A stretch of 64,000 nucleotides of DNA from Marinimicrobium agarilyticum DSM 16975 (GTDB taxonomy: Bacteria; Pseudomonadota; Gammaproteobacteria; Pseudomonadales; Cellvibrionaceae). Under the pieces are notes generated by a model. It did not search any database. It was given only the letters and a program-made list of their open reading frames with translations, and was not told where the DNA came from. Both the position numbers and the translations under genes were made by a program. The stretch spans positions 1-64,000 of the forward strand of contig NZ_AUHU01000004.1 in the NCBI RefSeq assembly GCF_000423345.1. The letters are read 5' to 3'. Of this stretch, positions 34,528 to 43,086 are shown piece by piece (position 1 is the first letter of the stretch; each line of letters opens with the position of its first letter).

Positions 34528-37056
34528 ATGCTGAAGATGCTTGATGCCCTTTATCGGGCAACGGTTTTGCGCCACCCGGCCATTGCCCTGGGAGTGGTGC
34601 TGCTATTGGCCGTGCTGGCGGCGGCCGGCCTGCCCAACCTGAAGCTGGACGCCTCCGCTGACTCCCTGACGCTGGAAAATGATCGCTCCATCGATTTCTT
34701 CCGGAAAATAAACCAACGCTACCAGAGTGGCGACTTTCTGGTCGTAACCTATACCCCGGAAGCCCCGATGTTCTCCGATGAGTCCCTGGAGACGCTAAAG
34801 GCGCTTCACCAGGACCTGAGCGAGGTGAGTGGCGTTGCCAACATCAACTCCATCATCGATGTGCCTCTGTTGTACACACCGCTTCGCTCGCTCGCCGAGC
34901 AGCAGGAGTCCACGCGGACGCTGTTGACCGAGGGGGTGGACCGACAGGCCGCCAAGGAGGAGTTCCTCACCAGCCCCATCTACCGTGACACGTTGTTGAG
35001 CCCGGACGGAAAAACCACGGCGCTTCAGCTCAACCTGGAAGTGGACAACCGCTATATTAACCTGGCGCGCAAGCGCGACGCGCTGCGCGAGAAGGCGGCC
35101 GAGGGAGAACTGAGCCCCGAGGAGCAACAGGAACTCGAGCAGGTCAGTCAGGAGTTTCGTGCCTACCGAACCAAGGCCACCACCAAAAGCCATCAACGTG
35201 TGGAAGACGTTCGACAGATTCTGTCGAAGTACGAGGACAAGGCCGATCTTTTCCTCGGCGGCGTGAGCATGATCACGGCGGATATGATTGCTTTTATCAA
35301 GAGTGATCTGGTGGTCTTTGGCAGCGCCATTGTGGTGTTCATTATCGCGATGCTGGCGTTAATTTTCCGCCAGTGGCGGTTTGTGATCCTGCCGCTGTCG
35401 ACATGCCTGCTGTCGGTGATCCTGATGCTGGGGTGGCTCAGTTGGATTGACTGGCGGATGACGGTGATCTCTTCCAACTTCGTGGCCCTGCTGCTCATTA
35501 TGACCCTGGCCCTGACGATTCACCTGATCGTCCGCTTCCGGGAGCTGCATGCCCAGCAGCCTGAGGCTTCCAAGGAAGAGCTGGTTCTGACCACCGTGCG
35601 CTTCATGTCGCGCCCCTGTCTTTATACGGCGCTCACCACCATTGTCGCCTTTGTCTCCCTGGTGGTCAGTAACATCCGCCCGGTAATCGATTTCGGTTGG
35701 ATGATGACTATCGGGTTGAGTGTCGCTTTTGTGCTGGCCTTTGTGGTCATTCCGGCCGGGCTGATGCTCTGGCGCAAAGGTGAGCCCAAGGACAAGGGGG
35801 ACCAGTCCGGGGCCATCACTCTGATCTTCTCCCGTTTTGCGGAGCGCCACGGGGCGGTGGTGATCGGCGTGGCATTGGTGGCGGCGCTGGTCAGTGCCTA
35901 CGGTAGTAGCCTGCTCAAGGTGGAGAACAAGTTCATCGACTATTTCCATGAGGACACGGAAATCTATCAGGGCATGTCGCTGATCGACAAAAAGCTGGGT
36001 GGCACTATCAGCCTCGACATTATTGTAACGGCTGACCCGCAGGAACAGACTACCAACGCGGAAGAAGACCCCTTCGCGGAGCCCGGGTCCGCCCAGGAAG
36101 ATCCGTTTGCGACCCCGGAAAGTGACGATCCTTTCGCGACCGACAGCGGTGAGGAGAGCAAACCGGACAGTGTCTGGTTTACCCGTGCCGGGCTGGAGCA
36201 GATTCAGTCATTGCATCAGTATCTCGAATCACTGCCGGAAGTCGGAAAAGTGAACTCCCTGGCCATCGCCTACGAAGTGGCGTCGGATATCAATGGGGGG
36301 CGACTCAACAACTTTGAGCTGGGGGTTATGCGCAAGTCCTTGCCGGATAACATCAGGGAAGTATTGATCAAGCCTTATCTGTCCGATGAGCATCGTCAAA
36401 CCCGCATCACGCTTCGCGTACAGGAAACCAGCCCCGAGTTGAATCGAATGGCGTTGGTGGAAAAGATCCGCGATCATGCGGTCAATGAACTGGATTTTGA
36501 GGCGGATAATCTGCAGTTCACCGGTATGCTGGTGCTGTACAACAATATGTTGCGCAGTCTGTTCAACTCACAAATCGTGACCTTGGGAGCGGTATTCGTC
36601 GGGATCATGTTGATGTTCCTGGTGCTGTTCCGCTCAATCACCATTGCGATCATTGCCATCCTGCCCAATATGTTAGCCGCCGGTGTGGTGCTTGGAGGAA
36701 TGGGGCTGGCCGGTATTCCCCTGGATATGATGACCATCACCATCGCCGCGATTACCGTCGGAGTGGGCGTGGACCACGCGATTCACTACCTGTACCGATT
36801 CCGTAACGAGTTCGCGGACCGAGGGCGCTACCTGGAGTCCATGCACGCCTCCCATGCGTCCATTGGGCGCGCGATGTACTACACCGCGATCATTATTATT
36901 GTGGGCTTTTCGATACTGGCGTTATCGGAGTTTATCCCCTCCATCTACTTCGGGTTGCTGACCGCCCTGGCGATGTTTGCCGCGATCCTCGGGTCGCTGA
37001 CACTGCTACCCAAGCTGGTGTTGTTGACCAAGCCGTTCGGGAAGGAGCGGGATTAG
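34528..37056 (+). CDS. RND superfamily (MMPL-type) exporter
   Basis: The 842-residue protein has the two-fold RND layout: span 1 (PAIALGVVLLLAVLAAAGLP), a large periplasmic loop, five spans (about 250-415), a second half starting VVIGVALVAALVSAYGSSLL, another loop with an acidic low-complexity insert (DPFAEPGSAQEDPFATPESD), and a final membrane block with GVGVDHAIHYLYRFR. This is the MMPL/HpnN-like branch, which moves lipids or hydrophobic compounds using the proton gradient. No membrane-fusion or outer-membrane partner is adjacent. AAGG precedes the ATG. Confidence 0.88.
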   Translation: MLKMLDALYRATVLRHPAIALGVVLLLAVLAAAGLPNLKLDASADSLTLENDRSIDFFRKINQRYQSGDFLVVTYTPEAPMFSDESLETLKALHQDLSEVSGVANINSIIDVPLLYTPLRSLAEQQESTRTLLTEGVDRQAAKEEFLTSPIYRDTLLSPDGKTTALQLNLEVDNRYINLARKRDALREKAAEGELSPEEQQELEQVSQEFRAYRTKATTKSHQRVEDVRQILSKYEDKADLFLGGVSMITADMIAFIKSDLVVFGSAIVVFIIAMLALIFRQWRFVILPLSTCLLSVILMLGWLSWIDWRMTVISSNFVALLLIMTLALTIHLIVRFRELHAQQPEASKEELVLTTVRFMSRPCLYTALTTIVAFVSLVVSNIRPVIDFGWMMTIGLSVAFVLAFVVIPAGLMLWRKGEPKDKGDQSGAITLIFSRFAERHGAVVIGVALVAALVSAYGSSLLKVENKFIDYFHEDTEIYQGMSLIDKKLGGTISLDIIVTADPQEQTTNAEEDPFAEPGSAQEDPFATPESDDPFATDSGEESKPDSVWFTRAGLEQIQSLHQYLESLPEVGKVNSLAIAYEVASDINGGRLNNFELGVMRKSLPDNIREVLIKPYLSDEHRQTRITLRVQETSPELNRMALVEKIRDHAVNELDFEADNLQFTGMLVLYNNMLRSLFNSQIVTLGAVFVGIMLMFLVLFRSITIAIIAILPNMLAAGVVLGGMGLAGIPLDMMTITIAAITVGVGVDHAIHYLYRFRNEFADRGRYLESMHASHASIGRAMYYTAIIIIVGFSILALSEFIPSIYFGLLTALAMFAAILGSLTLLPKLVLLTKPFGKERD

Positions 37057-37083
37057 AGGAAAGGAGATTAAGAAGCGGACACA

Positions 37084-37112
37084 AAAAACCCGGCGCAAGG
37101 CCGGGTTTTTTG
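37084..37112. terminator. Bidirectional terminator
   Basis: ACCCGGC-GCAAG-GCCGGGT is flanked by AAAAA on the left and TTTTTT on the right, so it can end transcription of the RND gene (plus) and of the lipoprotein gene at 37132 (minus). Confidence 0.92.
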
Positions 37113-37131
37113 ATGGCTAGGAGCGAGAACG

Positions 37132-38841
37132 TTACTCCGCAGGGTGAATGGTCACGCTCTTGATAGTGACTGTTCCTGCGCCGCCTCCGTTGGTTTGAAC
37201 ACCGACTTGAGCTGTTTGTCCGTCGGGGATCTGGGCCGCAGTACCATTTTCCAGAGTTTCTGGCACCTCACAGGTAAAGCTCTGTTCTCCGGTCGCCAAA
37301 TCAGCGTTGCCAATCCAGCAAAAGTGATAGTCGTAATCGGCGTATTCTTTTAACTGGAAGAAAGGCTGCAAGTTGGCGCCGCTATCGATAAAAGTTTGGT
37401 CTACTTCATAAACAAAGTCGATTGAGCCGCCGGCCATGTTCAGCGGGCCAGCCGGATCAAACACCAACTGATCACTTGCAGCTGTGGGCTGATAGCTTAC
37501 CCCGTCGGCTGTATAACTCATCATCAACCCGGTAGGGTTTACTCGCCACCCGGTAGTCATGTCCACGCTGATTTCGGTAGCAGGCACAGTGCCGTCCAAG
37601 TACACGTCAAAGCTGCTTACGAGAATCGGCTCTAGGATGCTGGTATCTGTGGGTGCTGCCGAGATCTGCAGGCCCAGTGTCTCTACGGCCGTGAGGTCGT
37701 CGGTGCGCTGGGAAAGGTCGATATCAAGCGTGTTGAAGCCCGCCGTTAAGTTTGGGATGTAGTCACCATAGGAGCCACCCGCAACGAGCTGCAGCTGCAA
37801 GCTGCCATCAGTAATGTAGGCTTCCGGAATGTATACGACCATTCGAACCAGCGCGTTTGTCAGATCGGTAGCAGCAGCCAAGGCGATGCGAGATTCATAG
37901 CGGTAGCTTTCAGAGGCGTTTGCCTCCCAGGATTTGGGAGTAATTTTGAGAGCGCCATTGACAGCGTCGTGGGTCAGGGCGATTTGAGCAGTTTCGGCGG
38001 TTGTGGTGTTACCGGTGCCGTTGAGGTGCCAACCTTCGATGTCGTCAGTGAAGTGATCGCTGATGTCTCCCGCAGCGGGTTCCTCTGGAGCTCCGGCAAT
38101 AGGCTCTTCACCGGATGGCTCTTCTTCAACAACCTTATCGGCCACTTCGATGGCTTCAGGGGAAACGATGGCATCATCGATATGCAGAGTTCCTTCCAAA
38201 TCGGGGAAGCCCTCAGCGCTTTGGATCTGAACGCCCATACGGTTGATCAGGGTCAGGTCGAAGCCTTCGGAGTGGAAACCGAAGCTACCGAAGTCATCAT
38301 CAACACCGGTGCCGGCTTCCAGCGCTTCGACACTAAATGTGTTCCAGCCAGCGGTGGTGTTGGTGTAGCCGATGTAGCCTTTACGATCTGACGCATCCTG
38401 GAAGAAAATCTGGGCGACCATGCCAGCGTAAGCCTCTGGCACGTACAGGTTCAGGTGGGCGTTGCCACCTGCCAGGTCAGCGATTTCGGGCTCGATAGCG
38501 GTAGAAATCTCGATTTGATCACTAGCAGAGAGGAAGTCGGGGGTTACGTCCATTGCCTGAGCATCGGCATTGTAGGCCAATGTTGCGGTGGCGTTGCACT
38601 CGGAGCTCACACACGCGACCTCCCAGCTGTTGACGCTGGTCTCTTCGTCGAAAGTAGCGTTCAGCCACTCAACCGAGTCGTCTTCCCCAGGCTCCTCCTC
38701 TTCCGGTTCTTCTTCAGTGGGAGGGTTGAGGTCTTCTGGTGGATTCAGGACGATTCTGCTTTGATCATCGTTATCGTCCCCGCCGCAGGCGGAGAGGGCG
38801 AAAATCGCGCACATCGCAATGACAAGCTTCTTCTGTAACAT
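37132..38841 (-). CDS. Modular lipoprotein with beta-sandwich repeats, probable glycan-binding
   Basis: A 569-residue protein with a lipobox ending ALSAC (Cys19) and an acidic Pro/Glu linker. Three modules follow: about 45-215 (start WLNATFDEETSVNSWEVACV, end GTLHIDDAIVS), about 235-420 (same kind, FTDDIEGWHLNGTGN to SFDVYLDG) and about 425-569 (GWRVNPTGLMMSYTADGVSY, FCWIGNADLATGEQSFTCEV, GTVTIKSVTIHP). The last is shared with the neighbouring lipoprotein. The fold looks like carbohydrate-binding jelly rolls, but I cannot name a family. The leader carries a perfect AACAAUAA motif just upstream of the AGAGG ribosome site. Nearby CE2 and SGNH esterases support a polysaccharide role. Confidence 0.75.
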   Translation of the reverse strand: MLQKKLVIAMCAIFALSACGGDDNDDQSRIVLNPPEDLNPPTEEEPEEEEPGEDDSVEWLNATFDEETSVNSWEVACVSSECNATATLAYNADAQAMDVTPDFLSASDQIEISTAIEPEIADLAGGNAHLNLYVPEAYAGMVAQIFFQDASDRKGYIGYTNTTAGWNTFSVEALEAGTGVDDDFGSFGFHSEGFDLTLINRMGVQIQSAEGFPDLEGTLHIDDAIVSPEAIEVADKVVEEEPSGEEPIAGAPEEPAAGDISDHFTDDIEGWHLNGTGNTTTAETAQIALTHDAVNGALKITPKSWEANASESYRYESRIALAAATDLTNALVRMVVYIPEAYITDGSLQLQLVAGGSYGDYIPNLTAGFNTLDIDLSQRTDDLTAVETLGLQISAAPTDTSILEPILVSSFDVYLDGTVPATEISVDMTTGWRVNPTGLMMSYTADGVSYQPTAASDQLVFDPAGPLNMAGGSIDFVYEVDQTFIDSGANLQPFFQLKEYADYDYHFCWIGNADLATGEQSFTCEVPETLENGTAAQIPDGQTAQVGVQTNGGGAGTVTIKSVTIHPAE

Positions 38842-38859
38842 GATCTTTTCCTCTGTCTT

Positions 38860-38867
38860 TTATTGTT
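38860..38867 (-). promoter_or_regulatory. AACAAUAA motif next to ribosome site, possible Hfq/Crc target
   Basis: On the mRNA AACAAUAA lies 19-26 nt before the AUG at 38841, immediately upstream of the AGAGG ribosome-binding sequence. It is a full match to AANAANAA, the motif carried many times by the CrcZ-like RNA in this window. Binding there would block translation in rich carbon sources; this is inference. Confidence 0.45.
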
Positions 38868-39063
38868 AGGGCAGTTAGCGAGGGCAATACCGCTAATGTC
38901 CTACCAGCGGGTCCGAGGCTGCTGTAGAGCGAATAGGGGCGCTCAGTATTGTGCAGCCTGGTTTCTGTAAGATAGCACACAAATGTTCGTTAAGACTATA
39001 AGTCGCCTCAATAATTTTTCGCTATTGAGGCGCCAGTTTCTAGTCGATTTAGATTGGACGTTA

Positions 39064-39104
39064 AACAAAAAAAGGGAGTGGCGACTGGCGTCACCACTCC
39101 CTTT
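39064..39104 (-). terminator. Terminator after second modular lipoprotein
   Basis: On the minus strand AAAGGGAGTGG ... CCACTCCCTTT forms a perfect 11-bp stem with a 12-nt loop, followed by TTTTGTTT. It separates the two paralogous lipoprotein genes, so they are independent transcripts. Confidence 0.9.
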
Positions 39105-39129
39105 ATTTGGCCTCTAGGAGGGTAGCGGG

Positions 39130-40755
39130 TTAGTCTAACGTGACCGTCAGGCTCTTGACGGTAATGGTTCCCTGATCCGTGCCGTCACCGGCTGTCTGGA
39201 TGCCAATCTGTACGCCAGCCTCTGCAGTTTCGAGGTTGAACTGATCGTTGAGCGCGGGGCAGGTCGCTGTGTAGTCCTCACCGGCGGTCAGACTCCCGTT
39301 GCCGACATAGCAGTTGTAGTCTGCAATACCGTAGTCGTCGGTCCGTTGGATGAACGGCTGTACCGCTTTGCCGCCATCTTTAAAGTCCTGGTCGACGGAG
39401 AATACCACTTCATACGTTGCCCCACTGAGGTCCTGAGGACCTGCAATATCGTACACCAACTGCTTGTACTCAGCGTCCGGGTTGGGAGAGTAGGCTACGC
39501 CTTCCTCTACGTACTCCAGATTCAGAGAGTCAGCGCTCACACGCCATCCTTCGGTGATTGAAGCTTCGATGGTTTCAGGGCCACTGGGGCCACCAGCATT
39601 GATATTGATCTGCATGCTGTTGATAGTCACGCGACCGGCTACTTCATTTTTGACCTGCAGGCCGACACGGATGTTTTCCCCTTCTTCTGCCACAAACGCT
39701 TCGTTTTCAGTGGCGCAAGTGACTTCATAGGGTTCGCCTGCCGTCAGCGCTCCGTTGCCCACATAGCAGCCGAACTCGCCGGTGTAGCTGCCGAAGTTCT
39801 GCTGAATGATGGGCTGCACGTCGGCGCCGGAGTCTTTGAACGCCTGGTCTACAGTGAAGGTCATGTCAAAGCTGCGGCCAACAAGATCAACCGGGCCTTC
39901 CAGCAGGTACACCAGTTTCTGGTCGGCGGCGGTGGGCTCGTAGTAAACCCCACCTTCGCCATCGCGCTGAACAGTGACGCCTTCAGTGGCGTCCATAACC
40001 GTCCAGGCTTCATCGTCAGCTTCGACGATTAGCGGGCCGGTGCCAGAGGCGGGGGTCATGGTGACGTTGTCGAACCAGAGTTGACCATCGACCTCGGGCG
40101 CTTTGCCATTGGCCACGAAACGGACACCGATTTCGTTGATGTCACGCAGCGTGAAACCATCGTCGTGCCACAGGAAGGTGCCGTAATCGGTGGTCTCTTC
40201 ACCGTCGACGACCTCGGTCTCGCCCGTGCCGGCGGCCAATTCCCACATTTCGATGCGGTTCCAGCCCAGTTCCGGTGCATAGGCACGGCTGACGCCTTTC
40301 AGGCCCTCAGCGTTGCCGAGCAGCAGGTGCATGCTCATGTTGCCATCGGTCACGTACTCTTCGGTGACGAAGACCCAGATACTGGCGGCGGAGCCGGCCA
40401 TGTCATCGACTTCGTCGACCGTGCCAAAAATATCCAGTCGGTCGCTGTCGCTGGCCCACATGGGTTCGGCCGCGAGGACTTCTTCGATACTGTTCCAGTT
40501 CAGGGTGGCGGTGGCATCGCAGGTTTCAACGCAACGATGACCCCAGCCTTCTGTGTCAGCTTCATCATCGAAAGGAATGTAGGTGTAGATGCGCGGCTCG
40601 CCGGGTTCGAAGTCGTCCCCGTCGTCTCCGCCGTCGCCACCATCGCCGTCACCGTCACCCGGGGGAGGTGTCTGGTTCGGCTCCAAGTCGAGATCTCCGC
40701 CACAGGCAGAAAGCACAAAGATTGTGCAGAGCGCGATGAGCAGTTTTTGTAACAT
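39130..40755 (-). CDS. Modular lipoprotein, paralogue of the 37132-38841 protein
   Basis: ATG 40755 (MLQKLLIALC) gives 541 residues with a lipobox ending VLSAC (Cys18); upstream open frame is not used. A Gly/Asp-rich linker leads to an N-terminal module (about 48-225, DDEADTEGWGHRCVETCDAT to QLWFDNVTMT), then two copies of the module found at the neighbour's C-terminus: about 240-385 (CYVGNGALTAGEPYEVTCAT) and about 395-541 (CYVGNGSLTAGEDYTATCPA). The paired cysteines in each copy (CY ... TC) could form a disulfide. A surface glycan-binding role is inferred. The leader has AAUAAUAG beside the GAGGG ribosome site. Confidence 0.75.
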   Translation of the reverse strand: MLQKLLIALCTIFVLSACGGDLDLEPNQTPPPGDGDGDGGDGGDDGDDFEPGEPRIYTYIPFDDEADTEGWGHRCVETCDATATLNWNSIEEVLAAEPMWASDSDRLDIFGTVDEVDDMAGSAASIWVFVTEEYVTDGNMSMHLLLGNAEGLKGVSRAYAPELGWNRIEMWELAAGTGETEVVDGEETTDYGTFLWHDDGFTLRDINEIGVRFVANGKAPEVDGQLWFDNVTMTPASGTGPLIVEADDEAWTVMDATEGVTVQRDGEGGVYYEPTAADQKLVYLLEGPVDLVGRSFDMTFTVDQAFKDSGADVQPIIQQNFGSYTGEFGCYVGNGALTAGEPYEVTCATENEAFVAEEGENIRVGLQVKNEVAGRVTINSMQININAGGPSGPETIEASITEGWRVSADSLNLEYVEEGVAYSPNPDAEYKQLVYDIAGPQDLSGATYEVVFSVDQDFKDGGKAVQPFIQRTDDYGIADYNCYVGNGSLTAGEDYTATCPALNDQFNLETAEAGVQIGIQTAGDGTDQGTITVKSLTVTLD

Positions 40756-41054
40756 ATGTAAACCCTCTATTATTCTAGTCTTCAGCGTAAGTTGACCGAA
40801 CTCGGCTGGCTTTCCGCCATTTTGCTTGCGGGCCACACTTGAGTTTCCGCCGGGTTTGGGGCCTATGGATGGCTCAAGATGGCTGCATAGGGAATAACAT
40901 AGCACACAAATGTTCTAATTGACCATAAGTCGCATAAATTTTTATTTGAAAATGACGACACCCCAGGGGGACGGGAGGGGGCTATGACGGGTTCTGGGGG
41001 GAGTGGGAGTTGAAGCGGGGGCAAAAGCCCCCTTGGGCGGGGGTTGTAGTGAGA

Positions 41055-42173
41055 CTACCAGTCCATCAGTTTGCCTAATTGGCGGCTCAAATCTTCGGCC
41101 ATTGCGGCATGCTGGGGGCCGGTAGGGTGACCGTCTCGCTCATCGCCCGGGTAGTGAGTGGCGGGGATAAAATGAACGTCAGGCTGACCGAAACGTTCAA
41201 TGGCGTCCGTAATATATTGACGCAGAACGGTTTTTTGGGGCCGCTCCGGGTCTTCCTCATCGTTGACGATGGCCCCTTCGGTGAGCGCGATGGTGGCGCC
41301 CGGGTGTACGGCTCTCAGACGCACAAGAAAGTCGACATAGGCGCCAACAAAGCCCTCCCGTTCGGGGAGGGGGCCGATTCCCAAGCTGAAATCGTTGGTG
41401 CCCAGTGACACCAGAATCAGGTCCGGTTGGTACCGGGTATGCTCCCACTCCACCGGTGAGGCCTTGTTCGCGATGGCCCACTCGAAGAATTCGGGGGCAT
41501 TGCCTTCGTCACGGTTGCCATTCCAGCTGCGAGTCAGTCCCCGACCCCCGTAGCAGACCAGGTGTACCTGAGCGTCCAGCGCCTCGGCGACCTTCATGCC
41601 GTAGGAGGCCTTCGGGTCCCACCAAGGGGCAGTATTCAGGGGTGTCTCCCGGTCGCCGGCGCCATAGCTGCAGGTGACCGAGTCCCCCACGAGGAGCATT
41701 TTGCGCGAAGGGAGTTTTACGGGCTCCAGGGCGGCGTTTGCGTTGATGGTGACGCCCTCGAGCGTGACCTGGCTCAGCCAGGTTTCCCCCCGGTGGGTGA
41801 TTTCGACGCGGCGACTGACCTTTTTGTCGGAGTCGATCAGCACCCACTCCTGCGATGTCGGTTTCAGTTTCAGCACACGGGGCGGCTGGCCCGCAATGGT
41901 GACCCCGAGGTAGCTCTGCTGTCCCGAGCTGTGAGCGCGAAGTGCCAGGTATCGCCCCTCAAAGTCGGTGTGCAGGGTGACGCCGGGGTAGCCGATGTGA
42001 AGGGCGCCGGAGTCCAGCGGCTGGGCTCGCCCTTCCAGGGCGAAGCGGTCGCTGTCGGCAGGTATAAAACGGTGGTTCATCGTATTGGCAGCGCTGTTTG
42101 ATGCGGTTTGACAGGCAATAAGCGTGAGCGGCGCCAGTCCCCAAAGGAGGCGCCGAACGTATTTGAGCGGCAT
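41055..42173 (-). CDS. CE2-type acetyl esterase lipoprotein
   Basis: The 372-residue protein has a lipobox ending TLIAC (Cys21). A beta jelly-roll domain (about 35-150) precedes an SGNH hydrolase: KMLLVGDSVTCSYGAG with the nucleophile serine, VCYGGRGLTRSWN (Gly block), VSLGTNDFSLG (Asn block), and DERDGHPTGPQHAAMA with the catalytic histidine. Jelly roll plus SGNH is the CE2 layout, enzymes that remove acetyl groups from xylan or mannan. It is 3 bp downstream of the next SGNH gene, so the two form one operon. Confidence 0.88.
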   Translation of the reverse strand: MPLKYVRRLLWGLAPLTLIACQTASNSAANTMNHRFIPADSDRFALEGRAQPLDSGALHIGYPGVTLHTDFEGRYLALRAHSSGQQSYLGVTIAGQPPRVLKLKPTSQEWVLIDSDKKVSRRVEITHRGETWLSQVTLEGVTINANAALEPVKLPSRKMLLVGDSVTCSYGAGDRETPLNTAPWWDPKASYGMKVAEALDAQVHLVCYGGRGLTRSWNGNRDEGNAPEFFEWAIANKASPVEWEHTRYQPDLILVSLGTNDFSLGIGPLPEREGFVGAYVDFLVRLRAVHPGATIALTEGAIVNDEEDPERPQKTVLRQYITDAIERFGQPDVHFIPATHYPGDERDGHPTGPQHAAMAEDLSRQLGKLMDW

Positions 42174-42176
42174 GGA

Positions 42177-42980
42177 TTATTCCTCCAGCCAGTCGGCCAG
42201 GATCGGCTGAAGGTTCTCAGCCCAGATCCGGTAGCCTTTTTCGCTCAGATGCAGGTAGTCGGGCATGATTTCGGCGCTGATGTCGCCATTTTCCTCCACC
42301 AGCTGATCGCCGATGTAGAGGTAGTGCACCCGGTCGTCTTCCAGTTGAGCGATTTGCTCATTCACTTGGGCGACCTTGTCACGCATGGGGTCTTCGGCCG
42401 ATTGTTTAGTGGGGAAAATTCCGTTGAGCAGGATTTCGGCGTTGGGAAAGGCGCCTTTCAGGGTACGAACCACGGCGGTCACCCCTTGGGCAACGTCGTC
42501 GGGTTCATGGTTGCTCAGGCCGAAGTTGTTAATGCCGATCAGCAGTACCACCACCTGCGGATCCAGTCGGCCCACTGAACCGTTATTCAGGCGCCAGAGC
42601 AGATTTTCGGTTTTATCGCCGCCGATGCCGAAATTGACCGCCTTGTAGTCCCCGAAATACTCCTCCCAGACGTTCTGGGGCCAACCTTCGGTGATGGAGT
42701 CGCCAATAAACAGAACGTCCACGTTGCCAGTGCTGGCGATTTCGACGTCCTCCCGGTGCATGGTGTTCCACCGTTCGATGGTCATCCACTCGTATTCTTT
42801 GGTGCGGGGGGAGGGGGTGATGGCTTCGGGGCGCTCGGAGGCGGGCGCTGCGCTCTCCTCGGCCGTTGAACTGCTCGCGGGCACGGAGCTGGAGGTGGGC
42901 GCGGGGCTTTCGTCGGGTGCACAGCCGACCAGGGCAGCGCTCAACGCCACAATAGATAGGATGGATGTTTGCCAGGACAT
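42177..42980 (-). CDS. SGNH/GDSL esterase lipoprotein
   Basis: The 267-residue protein has a lipobox ending ALVGC (Cys20) and an Ala/Ser/Pro linker. The catalytic domain shows VLFIGDSITEGWPQNVWEEYF (serine), NFGIGGDKTENLLWRL (glycine block), LLIGINNFGLSNHEPDDVA (asparagine block) and PDYLHLSEKGYRIWAENLQP (Asp-x2-His). This resembles the PAF-acetylhydrolase-like SGNH branch. Acetyl or short-chain ester removal from glycans is likely, given the CE2 gene 3 bp downstream. The leader contains a full AAGAACAA motif about 73-80 nt upstream of the start. Confidence 0.88.
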   Translation of the reverse strand: MSWQTSILSIVALSAALVGCAPDESPAPTSSSVPASSSTAEESAAPASERPEAITPSPRTKEYEWMTIERWNTMHREDVEIASTGNVDVLFIGDSITEGWPQNVWEEYFGDYKAVNFGIGGDKTENLLWRLNNGSVGRLDPQVVVLLIGINNFGLSNHEPDDVAQGVTAVVRTLKGAFPNAEILLNGIFPTKQSAEDPMRDKVAQVNEQIAQLEDDRVHYLYIGDQLVEENGDISAEIMPDYLHLSEKGYRIWAENLQPILADWLEE

Positions 42981-43086
42981 GGGTGGCTCCTCTGGTATGT
43001 TCTTCGAGTGTTGGAGTTAGCGTTGTATACCCGTTCATCCCTGTTTTATGTATTGTTCTTTATGTGTTGTGTTGTCTGTTGCCGAG

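Noticed and set aside
41010-41045. GGGGGC-TTTT-GCCCCC hairpin after the CE2 gene
   Set aside because: Stem is good but no T-run follows on the minus strand, so it was not called as a terminator.
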